From assembly GCA_009781125.1 (NCBI GenBank), contig WQYS01000160.1, positions 1 through 6,022 on the forward strand: a DNA stretch of 6,022 bases. The letters run 5' to 3'. Made by a program: the position numbers and the translations under genes. The first letter of the stretch is position 1. Each line of letters starts with the position of its first letter. The notes beneath the pieces are model-generated. The model searched no databases, was not told the DNA's origin, and was given only the letters and a program-made list of their open reading frames with translations. This document shows positions 1-5,443 of the stretch, piece after piece. The stretch is from Acidobacteriaceae bacterium. Its GTDB lineage: Bacteria; Acidobacteriota; Terriglobia; Terriglobales; Acidobacteriaceae.

Positions 1-373
1 CGCCGCAGACGAGTTCTTTGGCCTGAAGCACGGCGTCGCCCAGCCCGCGCGGCTCCTGCTGGCGCGTGTAGACGATCTTCGCCAGCCTCGGGATGGATCG
101 CACTACAGCGAGCGATTCCTTCTTGTCCCTGGCGGACAACAAGGTTTCCAGCTCTACGGAGCGGTCGAAGTGGTCCTCCATCGTAGTCTTGCCGTGGCCG
201 GTGACGATGATGATCTCGGTGCAGCCGGCGGCTACAGCCTCCTCGACGCCGTACTGGATCAGCGGCTTATCGACAAGACAAAGCATCTCCTTCGGCATGG
301 CCTTGGTGGCGGGAAGAAAACGGGTTCCGATGCCGGCAGCGGGAAAGACAGCCTTGCGAATTTTTTGAGCCAT
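1..373 (-). CDS. galU: UTP-glucose-1-phosphate uridylyltransferase, N-terminal part (cut by window edge)
   Basis: The cytoplasmic enzyme makes UDP-glucose from UTP and glucose-1-phosphate, feeding cell-envelope sugars, exopolysaccharide and galactose metabolism. Translating the minus strand from the ATG at 371-373 gives 124 codons beginning [20 protein letters not shown]. Residues 11-31 match the nucleotidyltransferase signature of GalU ([20 protein letters not shown]), followed by [14 protein letters not shown] at 33-46, IIIVTGHGK at 54-62 and EPRGLGDAV at 107-115, which helps form the nucleotide and sugar pocket. Two positions differ from the commonest forms: Cys32 where Pro is usual (MLCLVDKP) and His60 where Arg is usual (TGHGK). 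GalU is usually about 290 residues, so more than half lies beyond the left edge. The Shine-Dalgarno is weak (GAG about 12 bases upstream). The next gene upstream ends 174 bases away, so galU may have its own promoter. Identity is very likely; a paralogous sugar nucleotidyltransferase is the only real alternative. Confidence 0.93.
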   Translation of the reverse strand, partial: MAQKIRKAVFPAAGIGTRFLPATKAMPKEMLCLVDKPLIQYGVEEAVAAGCTEIIIVTGHGKTTMEDHFDRSVELETLLSARDKKESLAVVRSIPRLAKIVYTRQQEPRGLGDAVLQAKELVCG

Positions 374-424
374 AGTGTTCTAACTCGTATTTAGGTTAGG
401 TCAGTATTGACCGGCTGGTTTTTG

Positions 425-516
425 TTGTCATCCCGCAGGGATCTGCTTTTTGTTTTGGTGGTCCGATAACTTCGGGTTGATTGCAGAGCGAAAAGCAGAT
501 CCCTGCGGGATGACAA
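425..516. repeat. Long intergenic inverted repeat (26-base perfect arms, 40-base loop)
   Basis: Bases 425-450 (TTGTCATCCCGCAGGGATCT then GCTTTT) are the exact reverse complement of 491-516. With one single-base gap the similarity runs several bases further out into the flanking T-rich and A-rich stretches. Each arm also contains a small palindrome, ATCCC-GCA-GGGAT, as in REP-like elements. The structure lies between the DUF885 stop and the galU start. It does not look like a standard intrinsic terminator: the loop is long, and neither strand has a T-tract after the stem (the T-tract precedes it on the minus strand). Similar GGGATCTGC/GCAGATCCC modules are, to my recollection, scattered between genes in Terriglobia genomes; that is recalled, not checked. 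Confidence 0.9.
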
Positions 517-547
517 ACAAAAAAAGGCTGTGCATTAGAGATACAGA

Positions 548-2323
548 CTAAAGCACAGGAGAATTATCCTGCAACATGGCCTTGCGAACAATCTTAATCG
601 GAGCGAATCCCTGGCGCATAAAGTTGTTGTGGAAGGCTTCGAGGCTGAACGCTGCGCCCTGCTTCTTCTCTATATCGGCGCGCAGCTTGATGATCTCCAG
701 CTTGCCCAGCGTGTAGTAGAGGTACGTTGGATCGGCGGTGCCGCGCTTGGTCTCGACCACGCCGACCGCATGCGACTGATAGCCCTCTTTGACGAAGAAG
801 TCCACGGCCTGATCGAAGGTGAACTGCCCTGTGTGCAGCTTGATCGCGTTGACGAAGCGGGCATCGCGCAGCAGGGCGTCCTGCAACTGGCCCAGGCGGA
901 TGAGCCGGGCCTGGCGCGCCTCGTCAGCGGTCGCGTTGGCGGGCGCAGCGGCGTAGCCCTCGTCGAGCATCATCTGCTCGGTATAGTGCGCCCATCCTTC
1001 GATGTTGGTGTTGGCGCCGAGCAGCTTGCGGATCTTCGACGGGAACTGCGGCATCCACAGGAACTGCACGTAGTGGCCGGGATAGGCCTCGTGGACCGAG
1101 GTCGATACAATCGTCCCCACATTGAAGCTCGCCATGTGCTCGGCAACGTGTTCGGCGCTCCAGTCCTTCTCCGGCAGAGTCACGTTGAAGAACGCCGTGG
1201 TCGAGCGCGTCTCGAAGGGGCCGGGCGGGTCCATCGAGGCGAACGTCGTCGCCCGCATGAACGGAGGAGTCTCCTCCAGCGTAGGCTGCACGGTCGAGGG
1301 AATGGTGATGATGTGGTGCGCGTTAATAAACGTAATCAGCGAATCGAAGGTGTTCTGAAAGGCATCGAGCAGCTTCGCCGGCGGCGGATGAATCGCAGCC
1401 AGTTCGGCCAGCACCTCAGCGGGCGTCTTCGCGGGGTCTACCTCCTTGGCCACGCGCGCGAACTCGGCCTGGTTCCTGTGCAGATCGCTCATGGCAATCT
1501 CAAGCAGGCGGTCCAGCGGAATGTCCACCATCTCGTCATAGGAGAGTTTCCTGGCAAAGGTATCGGCCCCAAGGCGGAAGTCTCCGTTCGAGCGCGCCAG
1601 CAGGTCCGACTTCATCCACGCCTGATAGTCCTTGAGCGCCTGCATCACAGCGGCATTGGACTTATCGAAGGCAGCCCGCGTCGCCGGGTTGCGAGCGTCC
1701 TTGAACGCGGCGGGCACGTCGCTCTCAAAGAAACTTATCAGCCCGTCCATCTGCTCCAGCGCGATCTCGGTATAGATGCGCGGCGGATTCTTCAGGTTCC
1801 TGCGCGCCTCCGTGAGCGCCTGCGGCATCAGCTTTTCGCGCGCCACCAGAGCGCGCAGCCGCTCGTCGGGCGAGGCGTAGGCCCGCGACATGAGGCTGAA
1901 GGCCGACTCCGTAATTCCGGACGAGTACGTGTCCGGATTTTTCTCCCACGGACGAATCACTTCGAGCGTCAGCAGCGCCGAACGGATGCTCGCGAGCAGC
2001 ATGGCGTAGTCTCCGGCGGGGCTGGCGTCGAGCGCGCTCGGATCGATGGCCATCAGCTTTTTCTCGTAATCATGCAGCGCGGCGACCTGCTTCTGCACGC
2101 TGGCTGCGGAGTAGTCCTCAAGCCGAGAGTCATACTGGTGCAGGCCGGCTTGCGTTCCCGCCGTCGGCGAGAAGTGAAAATACACATCGGTAAAATACAG
2201 TTCCGTCAGAGCATTGAAGGTCTGGGCCGCGCCATCGGCAGACGGTCTCTGAGCGGAAGCCATAGGAATCGTCATAACAAAAAGCGTAGTGGCAACGAGA
2301 GCATTCGCAAGAGACCTGAACAT
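548..2323 (-). CDS. Secreted DUF885-family metallopeptidase-like protein
   Basis: A 591-residue protein of the DUF885 family (PF05960), probably exported and probably a zinc-dependent peptidase; the substrate is unknown. Residues 1-25 form a signal peptide: a basic start (MFRS), a hydrophobic core (ALVATTLFVMTIP) and a likely cleavage after MASA. The family signature HEAYPGH lies at 411-417 (His411, Glu412, His417), followed by EGWAHYTEQ at 442-450, which supplies further candidate metal or catalytic residues. A conserved C-terminal stretch, DPTYLYYTLGKLEI, is at 531-544. Length suits the family. I chose the ATG at 2321-2323, not the TTG 17 codons upstream at 2374: the ATG gives a clean signal peptide and has AAGG nine bases before it. 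The gene lies 135 bases downstream of the cation exporter. A -10-like TATAAG lies on the minus strand at 2378-2383 but has no good -35. The family assignment is strong; peptidase activity is inferred from the motif. Confidence 0.9.
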   Translation of the reverse strand: MFRSLANALVATTLFVMTIPMASAQRPSADGAAQTFNALTELYFTDVYFHFSPTAGTQAGLHQYDSRLEDYSAASVQKQVAALHDYEKKLMAIDPSALDASPAGDYAMLLASIRSALLTLEVIRPWEKNPDTYSSGITESAFSLMSRAYASPDERLRALVAREKLMPQALTEARRNLKNPPRIYTEIALEQMDGLISFFESDVPAAFKDARNPATRAAFDKSNAAVMQALKDYQAWMKSDLLARSNGDFRLGADTFARKLSYDEMVDIPLDRLLEIAMSDLHRNQAEFARVAKEVDPAKTPAEVLAELAAIHPPPAKLLDAFQNTFDSLITFINAHHIITIPSTVQPTLEETPPFMRATTFASMDPPGPFETRSTTAFFNVTLPEKDWSAEHVAEHMASFNVGTIVSTSVHEAYPGHYVQFLWMPQFPSKIRKLLGANTNIEGWAHYTEQMMLDEGYAAAPANATADEARQARLIRLGQLQDALLRDARFVNAIKLHTGQFTFDQAVDFFVKEGYQSHAVGVVETKRGTADPTYLYYTLGKLEIIKLRADIEKKQGAAFSLEAFHNNFMRQGFAPIKIVRKAMLQDNSPVL

Positions 2324-2332
2324 AATTGGAAA

Positions 2333-2336
2333 CCTT
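2333..2336 (-). promoter_or_regulatory. Shine-Dalgarno (AAGG) deciding the DUF885 start
   Basis: On the minus strand, AAGG stands nine bases before the ATG at 2321-2323. The alternative upstream TTG at 2372-2374 would add 17 residues that bury the signal peptide, so this site supports the shorter protein. Confidence 0.5.
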
Positions 2337-2458
2337 GCAGTGAGTTTACGGCATAACACCCATACAGACGCCAATTTCTTATATCAGAAGTGTAGGACTT
2401 TCAGTATCCCGACCAGCCACAAAAGTCCGGGTGTCTTCGGCTCTCTTTCGTCACGTTT

Positions 2459-3403
2459 TCAGTGTTCGTGGCCATGATGGTGGTGGTGAGCGCCCACCGG
2501 CTCCAGAGACGGTGGAGCGCTGCAACCGTGCGTGGTCTCACAGCCGGAGGTCTCAAACTGAATCGTCGTGTGGGTGATGCGGAAGCGGTCGCGAAGCGCG
2601 CAGTTGATGCCGTCGAGAATGCCCGCGCACTCAGACGCAGGCCTCTCGTCGATGGTGACGTGGCTGGCGAGCGCATGCGAGTTCGCGCCCAGGCTCCAGA
2701 TGTGCAGGTCGTGCACGTCCAGCACGCCTTCGACAGAGCGCATCGCCTGGCGCACCTCGACCAGTTGCACATTGCGCGGCGTGCCTTCCAGAAGGATATT
2801 CAGCGTCTCGCGGATGATTCCCACCGAGCTCCACAGAATCATGGCTGCGATCAGGATGGAGAGCAGCGGATCGATCCACGTCAGTCCGGTAAAGAAGATC
2901 GCCGCGCCGCCCGCGATGACGGCGGCAGTGGAAAGCATATCGCCCAGCATATGCAGAAAGACGCTGCGGACGTTCAGGTCGCGCGTGAAGCGCCACAACA
3001 GGACGGCGATGACGCCGTTCATCAGCACTCCGGCGGCGGCGACCGCCATCATCAGCGAGGATTCGACCGGAACCGGACTGGCGAATCGCCGGATCGCTCC
3101 GAAGGCGATCCACAGCGACAGGCCGACCAGTACGGCGGAGTTCACAAAGGCCGCCAGAACACCAGCGCGCTGATAGCCGAAGGTCTTGCGCTCGGTGGCA
3201 GGCTGCGTCTGGAAGTAAACGGCGACAAACGAGAGCGCGATGGCGGCCAGGTCACTGAGATTGTGTCCGGCCTCGGAGATCAGAGCCAGCGAGCGGGCCC
3301 GCAGTCCGAAGACAACCGCCGCCACCACATAGGCAAGCGTCAGCGCCATGGAGAGCTGAAGAATCCGTTTTATCTTCTGATCCGGCGTATCGGCCATGTG
3401 CAT
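2459..3403 (-). CDS. Cation diffusion facilitator (CDF) metal efflux transporter with His-rich C-terminus
   Basis: An inner-membrane divalent-metal/proton antiporter of the CzcD/ZitB (COG1230) type, 314 residues, the usual CDF length. Six transmembrane segments are visible at roughly 12-34, 38-62, 80-103, 115-137, 148-171 and 175-195. The paired metal-site motifs are present: EAGHNLSD in TM2 (His47, Asp51) and HMLGD in TM5 (His151, Asp155), a HxxxD/HxxxD pattern typical of zinc transporters. FGYQRAGVLAAFVN (75-88) is the family loop before TM3. A cytoplasmic regulatory domain follows, with the hallmark DVHDLHIWSL at 229-238 and HALASH at 243-248. The protein ends in a run of five histidines and GHEH; in CDF proteins such clusters are more often in the TM4-TM5 loop or the N-terminus. 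The start lacks a Shine-Dalgarno. It lies 21 bases after the stop of the small membrane gene, so translation may depend on that gene. A second ATG at codon 3 is possible. Zinc is the best-guess substrate; Co, Ni or Cd cannot be excluded. Confidence 0.94.
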   Translation of the reverse strand: MHMADTPDQKIKRILQLSMALTLAYVVAAVVFGLRARSLALISEAGHNLSDLAAIALSFVAVYFQTQPATERKTFGYQRAGVLAAFVNSAVLVGLSLWIAFGAIRRFASPVPVESSLMMAVAAAGVLMNGVIAVLLWRFTRDLNVRSVFLHMLGDMLSTAAVIAGGAAIFFTGLTWIDPLLSILIAAMILWSSVGIIRETLNILLEGTPRNVQLVEVRQAMRSVEGVLDVHDLHIWSLGANSHALASHVTIDERPASECAGILDGINCALRDRFRITHTTIQFETSGCETTHGCSAPPSLEPVGAHHHHHGHEH

Positions 3404-3424
3404 AGCGGGTGTGTACCGGCGATA

Positions 3425-3919
3425 TTAATACGCTCTGCGAGCGTCTGTAGCTTCGCGCTTCAGGCCTGTCCGCAGGATGCGCTGCGAAGCAGCGCTGCCC
3501 AGCCGCAGACCGCTCCAGGACTCGGAGACGACGATGCTGTTGACGGGGTTGTCCGGCTCGTAGCGCACCTGCACCGGAAGATCGGTGCGCAGATCACGGA
3601 TCCGCTCGCGGAGCGTGGTGACGTCCTGCGCAGCCTCGTAGCTGACCCCGGCGATGCTGTAGTTGTAGAGAATGAGCTGCCGGGCCGCCTCCGGCTCGTC
3701 AACCCGGGGCGGCGCATCGACGATGGCACCGTCGGTAATGCGTCCGACGGCGGCCAGGCGTTCGCGGCGCGCGCGCTCAAGCGTATCGGCGTCGGGCCGC
3801 CTGTGATGCAGCAGAATCCATAGCACCACGGCAATCGCTACGACGCCCGCGGCAATAGCGGCTGCATCCTCCGAAGAGCGTAAGTAATGCAGCCAAGCGC
3901 TTTGAATCAATGCAAACAC
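3425..3919 (-). CDS. Small single-helix membrane protein, DUF3592-like
   Basis: A 164-residue protein of unknown function. It has one strong transmembrane helix at about 18-38 (DAAAIAAGVVAIAVVLWILL), a basic, charged stretch after it (HHRRPDADTLERARRERL, 38-55), then a beta-rich soluble domain. The segments GRITDGAIVDAP (59-70), LILYNYSIAGVSYEAAQDV (82-100) and VQVRYEPDNPVNSIV (116-130) resemble the DUF3592 layout: G-x-V, Y-x-Y-x-x-x-G-x-x-Y, and V-x-Y-x-P-x-N-P-x-x-S. The start is GTG at 3917-3919, the first start codon after an in-frame TAG upstream. GGTGAT ends three bases before it and could pair with the 5' side of the anti-Shine-Dalgarno. The stop is 21 bases before the CDF start, suggesting co-transcription with the exporter. 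A role as an accessory or envelope partner to metal efflux is speculation from position alone. Reality of the gene: good; family: moderate. Confidence 0.75.
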   Translation of the reverse strand: MFALIQSAWLHYLRSSEDAAAIAAGVVAIAVVLWILLHHRRPDADTLERARRERLAAVGRITDGAIVDAPPRVDEPEAARQLILYNYSIAGVSYEAAQDVTTLRERIRDLRTDLPVQVRYEPDNPVNSIVVSESWSGLRLGSAASQRILRTGLKREATDARRAY

Positions 3920-4046
3920 AGAATCACCGAGGCAACATCTCTAGTATTTCATCCCGCCGAACCGATGCGAATGTTTGCATCCCGGATGGGGGCGGTTTTT
4001 CATGGGACGTACCTAATGTGGCAAAGCATCTTCAAAACCACGGCCA

Positions 4047-4072
4047 GCGAAGCCGGACCGGTCTGGCTTCGC
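4047..4072. repeat. 26-base near-perfect palindrome
   Basis: The left half, GCGAAGCCGGACC (4047-4059), and the right half, GGTCTGGCTTCGC (4060-4072), are reverse complements with one mismatch, which would be a G-U pair in RNA. There is no spacer between the halves, so as RNA it would fold with a small loop taken from the GACCGGTC centre. It is not followed by a T-run on either strand, so a terminator role is unlikely. It falls inside the predicted long leader of the minus-strand operon. Confidence 0.85.
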
Positions 4073-4151
4073 GATCTGCTTCAGTAGTCTCTTTGGATGC
4101 GATAACGGCGAAGGCTGTTGATTGTTCCGCGCCAATCTCTACAACGAGCGT

Positions 4152-4180
4152 ATTATATTTTTTGAAACCAGAGGTTTCCA
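4152..4180 (-). promoter_or_regulatory. Predicted sigma70-type promoter facing the membrane-protein/CDF operon
   Basis: On the minus strand, TGGAAA (4175-4180; four of six matches to TTGACA) is followed after 17 bases by a perfect TATAAT (4152-4157). A transcript would start near 4145, leaving a leader of about 225 bases before the GTG at 3919. The spacer holds most of an inverted repeat, GAAACC-AGA-GGTTTC (4164-4178). Prediction only; consensus promoters in Acidobacteriota are less well mapped than in enterobacteria. Confidence 0.45.
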
Positions 4181-4181
4181 G

Positions 4182-4195
4182 AGGTCACGTGACCT
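4182..4195. promoter_or_regulatory. 14-base perfect palindrome, possible operator
   Basis: AGGTCACGTGACCT is exactly self-complementary. It sits directly upstream of the -35 of the left-facing promoter, centred about 43 bases before its predicted start. Next to it is a direct repeat, CCAGAGGT, at 4168-4175 and 4179-4186, with starts 11 bases apart (about one helical turn). This arrangement is typical of a binding site for a dimeric regulator, but the regulator cannot be named. Confidence 0.45.
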
Positions 4196-4230
4196 GCGTT
4201 CGGCAAACGCTTCCGTTCTGCTCGATAAGC

Positions 4231-4257
4231 GAAACAAGATAGCCGATGATGGGTCTA
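4231..4257 (+). promoter_or_regulatory. Possible ECF-sigma-like promoter for the YXWXGXW gene
   Basis: GAAAC (4231-4235), a 17-base spacer and GTCTA (4253-4257) resemble the GAAC/GTCTA elements of extracytoplasmic-function sigma promoters. The downstream protein is exported, which would suit such control. A competing sigma70-like pair is TTGATT (4118-4123), a 16-base spacer and TACAAC (4140-4145). Neither is strong evidence. Confidence 0.22.
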
Positions 4258-4314
4258 TATAACCGCAAAGCCGGCGGGCAGAGGCAGAGGCCGCCAGCGA
4301 AACGATTCACTTCA

Positions 4315-4337
4315 GACAGATCGCTGTCTTCAGGAGG
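4315..4337 (+). promoter_or_regulatory. Strong Shine-Dalgarno with an adjacent upstream hairpin
   Basis: AGGAGG at 4332-4337 stands six bases before the ATG at 4344, the best ribosome-binding site in the window. A short hairpin, GACAG-ATCG-CTGTC (4315-4328), ends three bases before it and leaves the site exposed. The arrangement predicts efficient translation. Confidence 0.75.
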
Positions 4338-4343
4338 AGAAGA

Positions 4344-5333
4344 ATGCAATTTTCCAAAGTCCGTCGCAGAACAGTCCACTTGATGATTGCAGCCGGAGTT
4401 GTCATGACAACTCTGCTCCTTACTCCGGTGGCCTCTTTTGGCGCCATCGATATATCTATAGGAATCTCCGTGGGAGCACCTCCCCCGGTTCTGCCTGTCT
4501 ATGCGCAGCCCATGATCCCGGGTCCAGGCTATATCTGGACTCCGGGCTACTGGGCGTGGGGCCCGGGCGGCTACTACTGGGTTCCCGGCGTCTGGGTGAT
4601 GCCGCCTGCGCCCGGCATGCTGTGGACACCTCCCTACTGGGGCTGGTCGGGTGGACGCTATATCTTCAACCCCGGCTACTGGGGGATGAGCGTCGGCTAC
4701 TACGGCGGCGTGAACTATGGCTACGGATACGGCGGATCAGGCTACGATGGCGGCTACTGGAACAACGGCATATTTATGTACAACCGTTCCGTCAACAGGC
4801 TTAGCTCCAGGATCCTTGGCAACTCGCGGTATGTTTACAATCGCCCGGTCAGCGTCATCAATCGCAGCCGCGTCAGCTACAACGGCGGCAAGGGCGGCCT
4901 TACCTACCGCCCGTCGGCGCGGGAGCAGTCCGTCGCCAACCAGCGCCGTTCCGATCCGATTGCCAGCCAGGTTGCGCACGAACAGGCCATGCGCGGCAAC
5001 CGCAACCAGTTAGCGAACACCAAGGGCGGACCCCAGACAAGGGCCATGTCAACGACCAACGCTCGTCCGGCGGTCAACAATACTCGCCCCGCGGCAACTC
5101 CCGCTCGGCCTGCCGCGACTCCTGCGCGTCCGGCGGCTACTGCTGTGCGCCCTGCTGCTACTCCTGCTCGTCCGGCGGCCAGCACCGTGCGTCCGGCTCC
5201 GGCGGCCACTCCTGCGCGGCCTGCTCCTACTGCTAATAACGCGCGTCCGGCAGCTAACACTGCAAAGCCTGCTCCCGCAGCCAACACCGCTCGTCCCGCA
5301 GCCGAAGATCATCAGAATGGCCGCAAGCGGTAG
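4344..5333 (+). CDS. Secreted YXWXGXW-repeat protein with Arg-Pro-Ala tail
   Basis: A 329-residue exported protein of unknown function. Residues 1-33 are a signal peptide: basic KVRRR, hydrophobic IAAGVVMTTLLLTPVA, likely cleavage near SFGA. Four aromatic repeats follow, as in the YXWXGXW (WXXGXW) repeat family: YIWTPGYW (63-70), YYWVPGVW (77-84), MLWTPPYW (92-99) and a weaker YIFNPGYW (106-113) with Phe in place of the first Trp. A Gly/Tyr-rich linker spans about 115-140. A basic middle region with RSVNR and RSRVSY follows, then from 241 a disordered tail of Arg-Pro-Ala units that ends in EDHQNGRKR. There are no cysteines. The protein is likely periplasmic or on the cell surface, possibly a structural or envelope-associated factor. 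The start is secured by AGGAGG six bases upstream. It stands alone, with a terminator-like hairpin 50 bases after its stop. Confidence 0.9.
   Translation: MQFSKVRRRTVHLMIAAGVVMTTLLLTPVASFGAIDISIGISVGAPPPVLPVYAQPMIPGPGYIWTPGYWAWGPGGYYWVPGVWVMPPAPGMLWTPPYWGWSGGRYIFNPGYWGMSVGYYGGVNYGYGYGGSGYDGGYWNNGIFMYNRSVNRLSSRILGNSRYVYNRPVSVINRSRVSYNGGKGGLTYRPSAREQSVANQRRSDPIASQVAHEQAMRGNRNQLANTKGGPQTRAMSTTNARPAVNNTRPAATPARPAATPARPAATAVRPAATPARPAASTVRPAPAATPARPAPTANNARPAANTAKPAPAANTARPAAEDHQNGRKR
5064..5303 (+). repeat. Coding repeat: Arg-Pro-Ala units of 7 or 9 residues
   Basis: Within the tail of the YXWXGXW protein, RPA or KPA recurs at residues 241, 248, 255, 262, 269, 276, 283, 292, 301, 308 and 317. 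The step is 7 residues seven times and then mixes 9 and 7. The codons differ between units (for example CGGCCT, CGTCCG and CGCCCT for Arg-Pro). The pattern is therefore kept at the protein level and is not a fresh DNA duplication. Confidence 0.9.
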
Positions 5334-5383
5334 CAGCGGTCTTCCGATTGAACTTGTAATCCTGCTCTGATTCTCCTTTCTTT

Positions 5384-5406
5384 GGCCCGGCCTTCGTTGC
5401 CGGGCC
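5384..5406 (+). terminator. Probable intrinsic terminator after the YXWXGXW gene
   Basis: GGCCCGGC (5384-5391) and GCCGGGCC (5399-5406) form an eight-pair, all-GC stem around the 7-base loop CTTCGTT. The following ATTCTCTT is only moderately T-rich, so termination may be partial. It lies 50 bases after the stop at 5333 and 37 bases before the next start. Confidence 0.65.
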
Positions 5407-5426
5407 ATTCTCTTGGCGGAAACCCC

Positions 5427-5432
5427 TACAAT
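5427..5432 (+). promoter_or_regulatory. Possible -10 element for a leaderless trmJ transcript
   Basis: TACAAT matches the TATAAT consensus at five of six positions and sits 11 bases before the GTG at 5444. Transcription would begin about 5439-5440, leaving almost no leader, and no Shine-Dalgarno is visible. No -35 at standard spacing is seen, so this is weak. Confidence 0.25.
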
Positions 5433-5443
5433 ACTCTCTGGAA

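Larger units (their letters stand above)
3920..4343. other. Divergent intergenic control region (424 bases, no convincing gene)
   Basis: This stretch separates the minus-strand membrane-protein/CDF pair from the plus-strand YXWXGXW gene, so both sets of transcription signals should lie here. Open frames crossing it on the plus strand encode no recognisable domain and overlap the GTG-started gene, so I do not call them. From left to right it holds a possible 20-codon minus-strand leader ORF (3941-4003), a 26-base near-palindrome (4047-4072), a left-facing promoter (4152-4180), a 14-base palindrome (4182-4195), a possible right-facing ECF-like promoter (4231-4257), and a hairpin plus strong Shine-Dalgarno just before 4344. 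Confidence 0.8.

Noticed and set aside
93..394. Two short plus-strand frames over the galU N-terminus
   Set aside because: The opposite strand encodes the GalU signature; these frames have no domain and no ribosome-binding site.
425..516. Intrinsic terminator for the DUF885 gene
   Set aside because: Loop of 40 bases and no T-tract following the stem on the minus strand; the T-run lies before the stem.
629..2356. 575-codon plus-strand open frame antisense to the DUF885 gene
   Set aside because: No recognisable domain and a composition rich in Arg, Gly, His and Leu, typical of the shadow of a GC-rich gene. The opposite strand encodes a clear family with a signal peptide and motif.
2462..3823. 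453-codon plus-strand open frame antisense to the CDF gene and the small membrane gene
   Set aside because: It runs through two genes on the other strand, has no domain, and is rich in Gln, Arg and Asp. The CDF frame is unambiguous.
3910..4242. 110-codon plus-strand open frame in the intergenic region
   Set aside because: No Shine-Dalgarno, no recognised domain, overlap with the start of the minus-strand gene, and promoter-like AT-rich sequence inside it.
4904..5287. Minus-strand 127-codon frame with repeated AAGRAGVAAGRA
   Set aside because: It is the complement of the Arg-Pro-Ala coding repeats, so its repetitiveness is inherited. The plus-strand frame has the ribosome-binding site and signal peptide.
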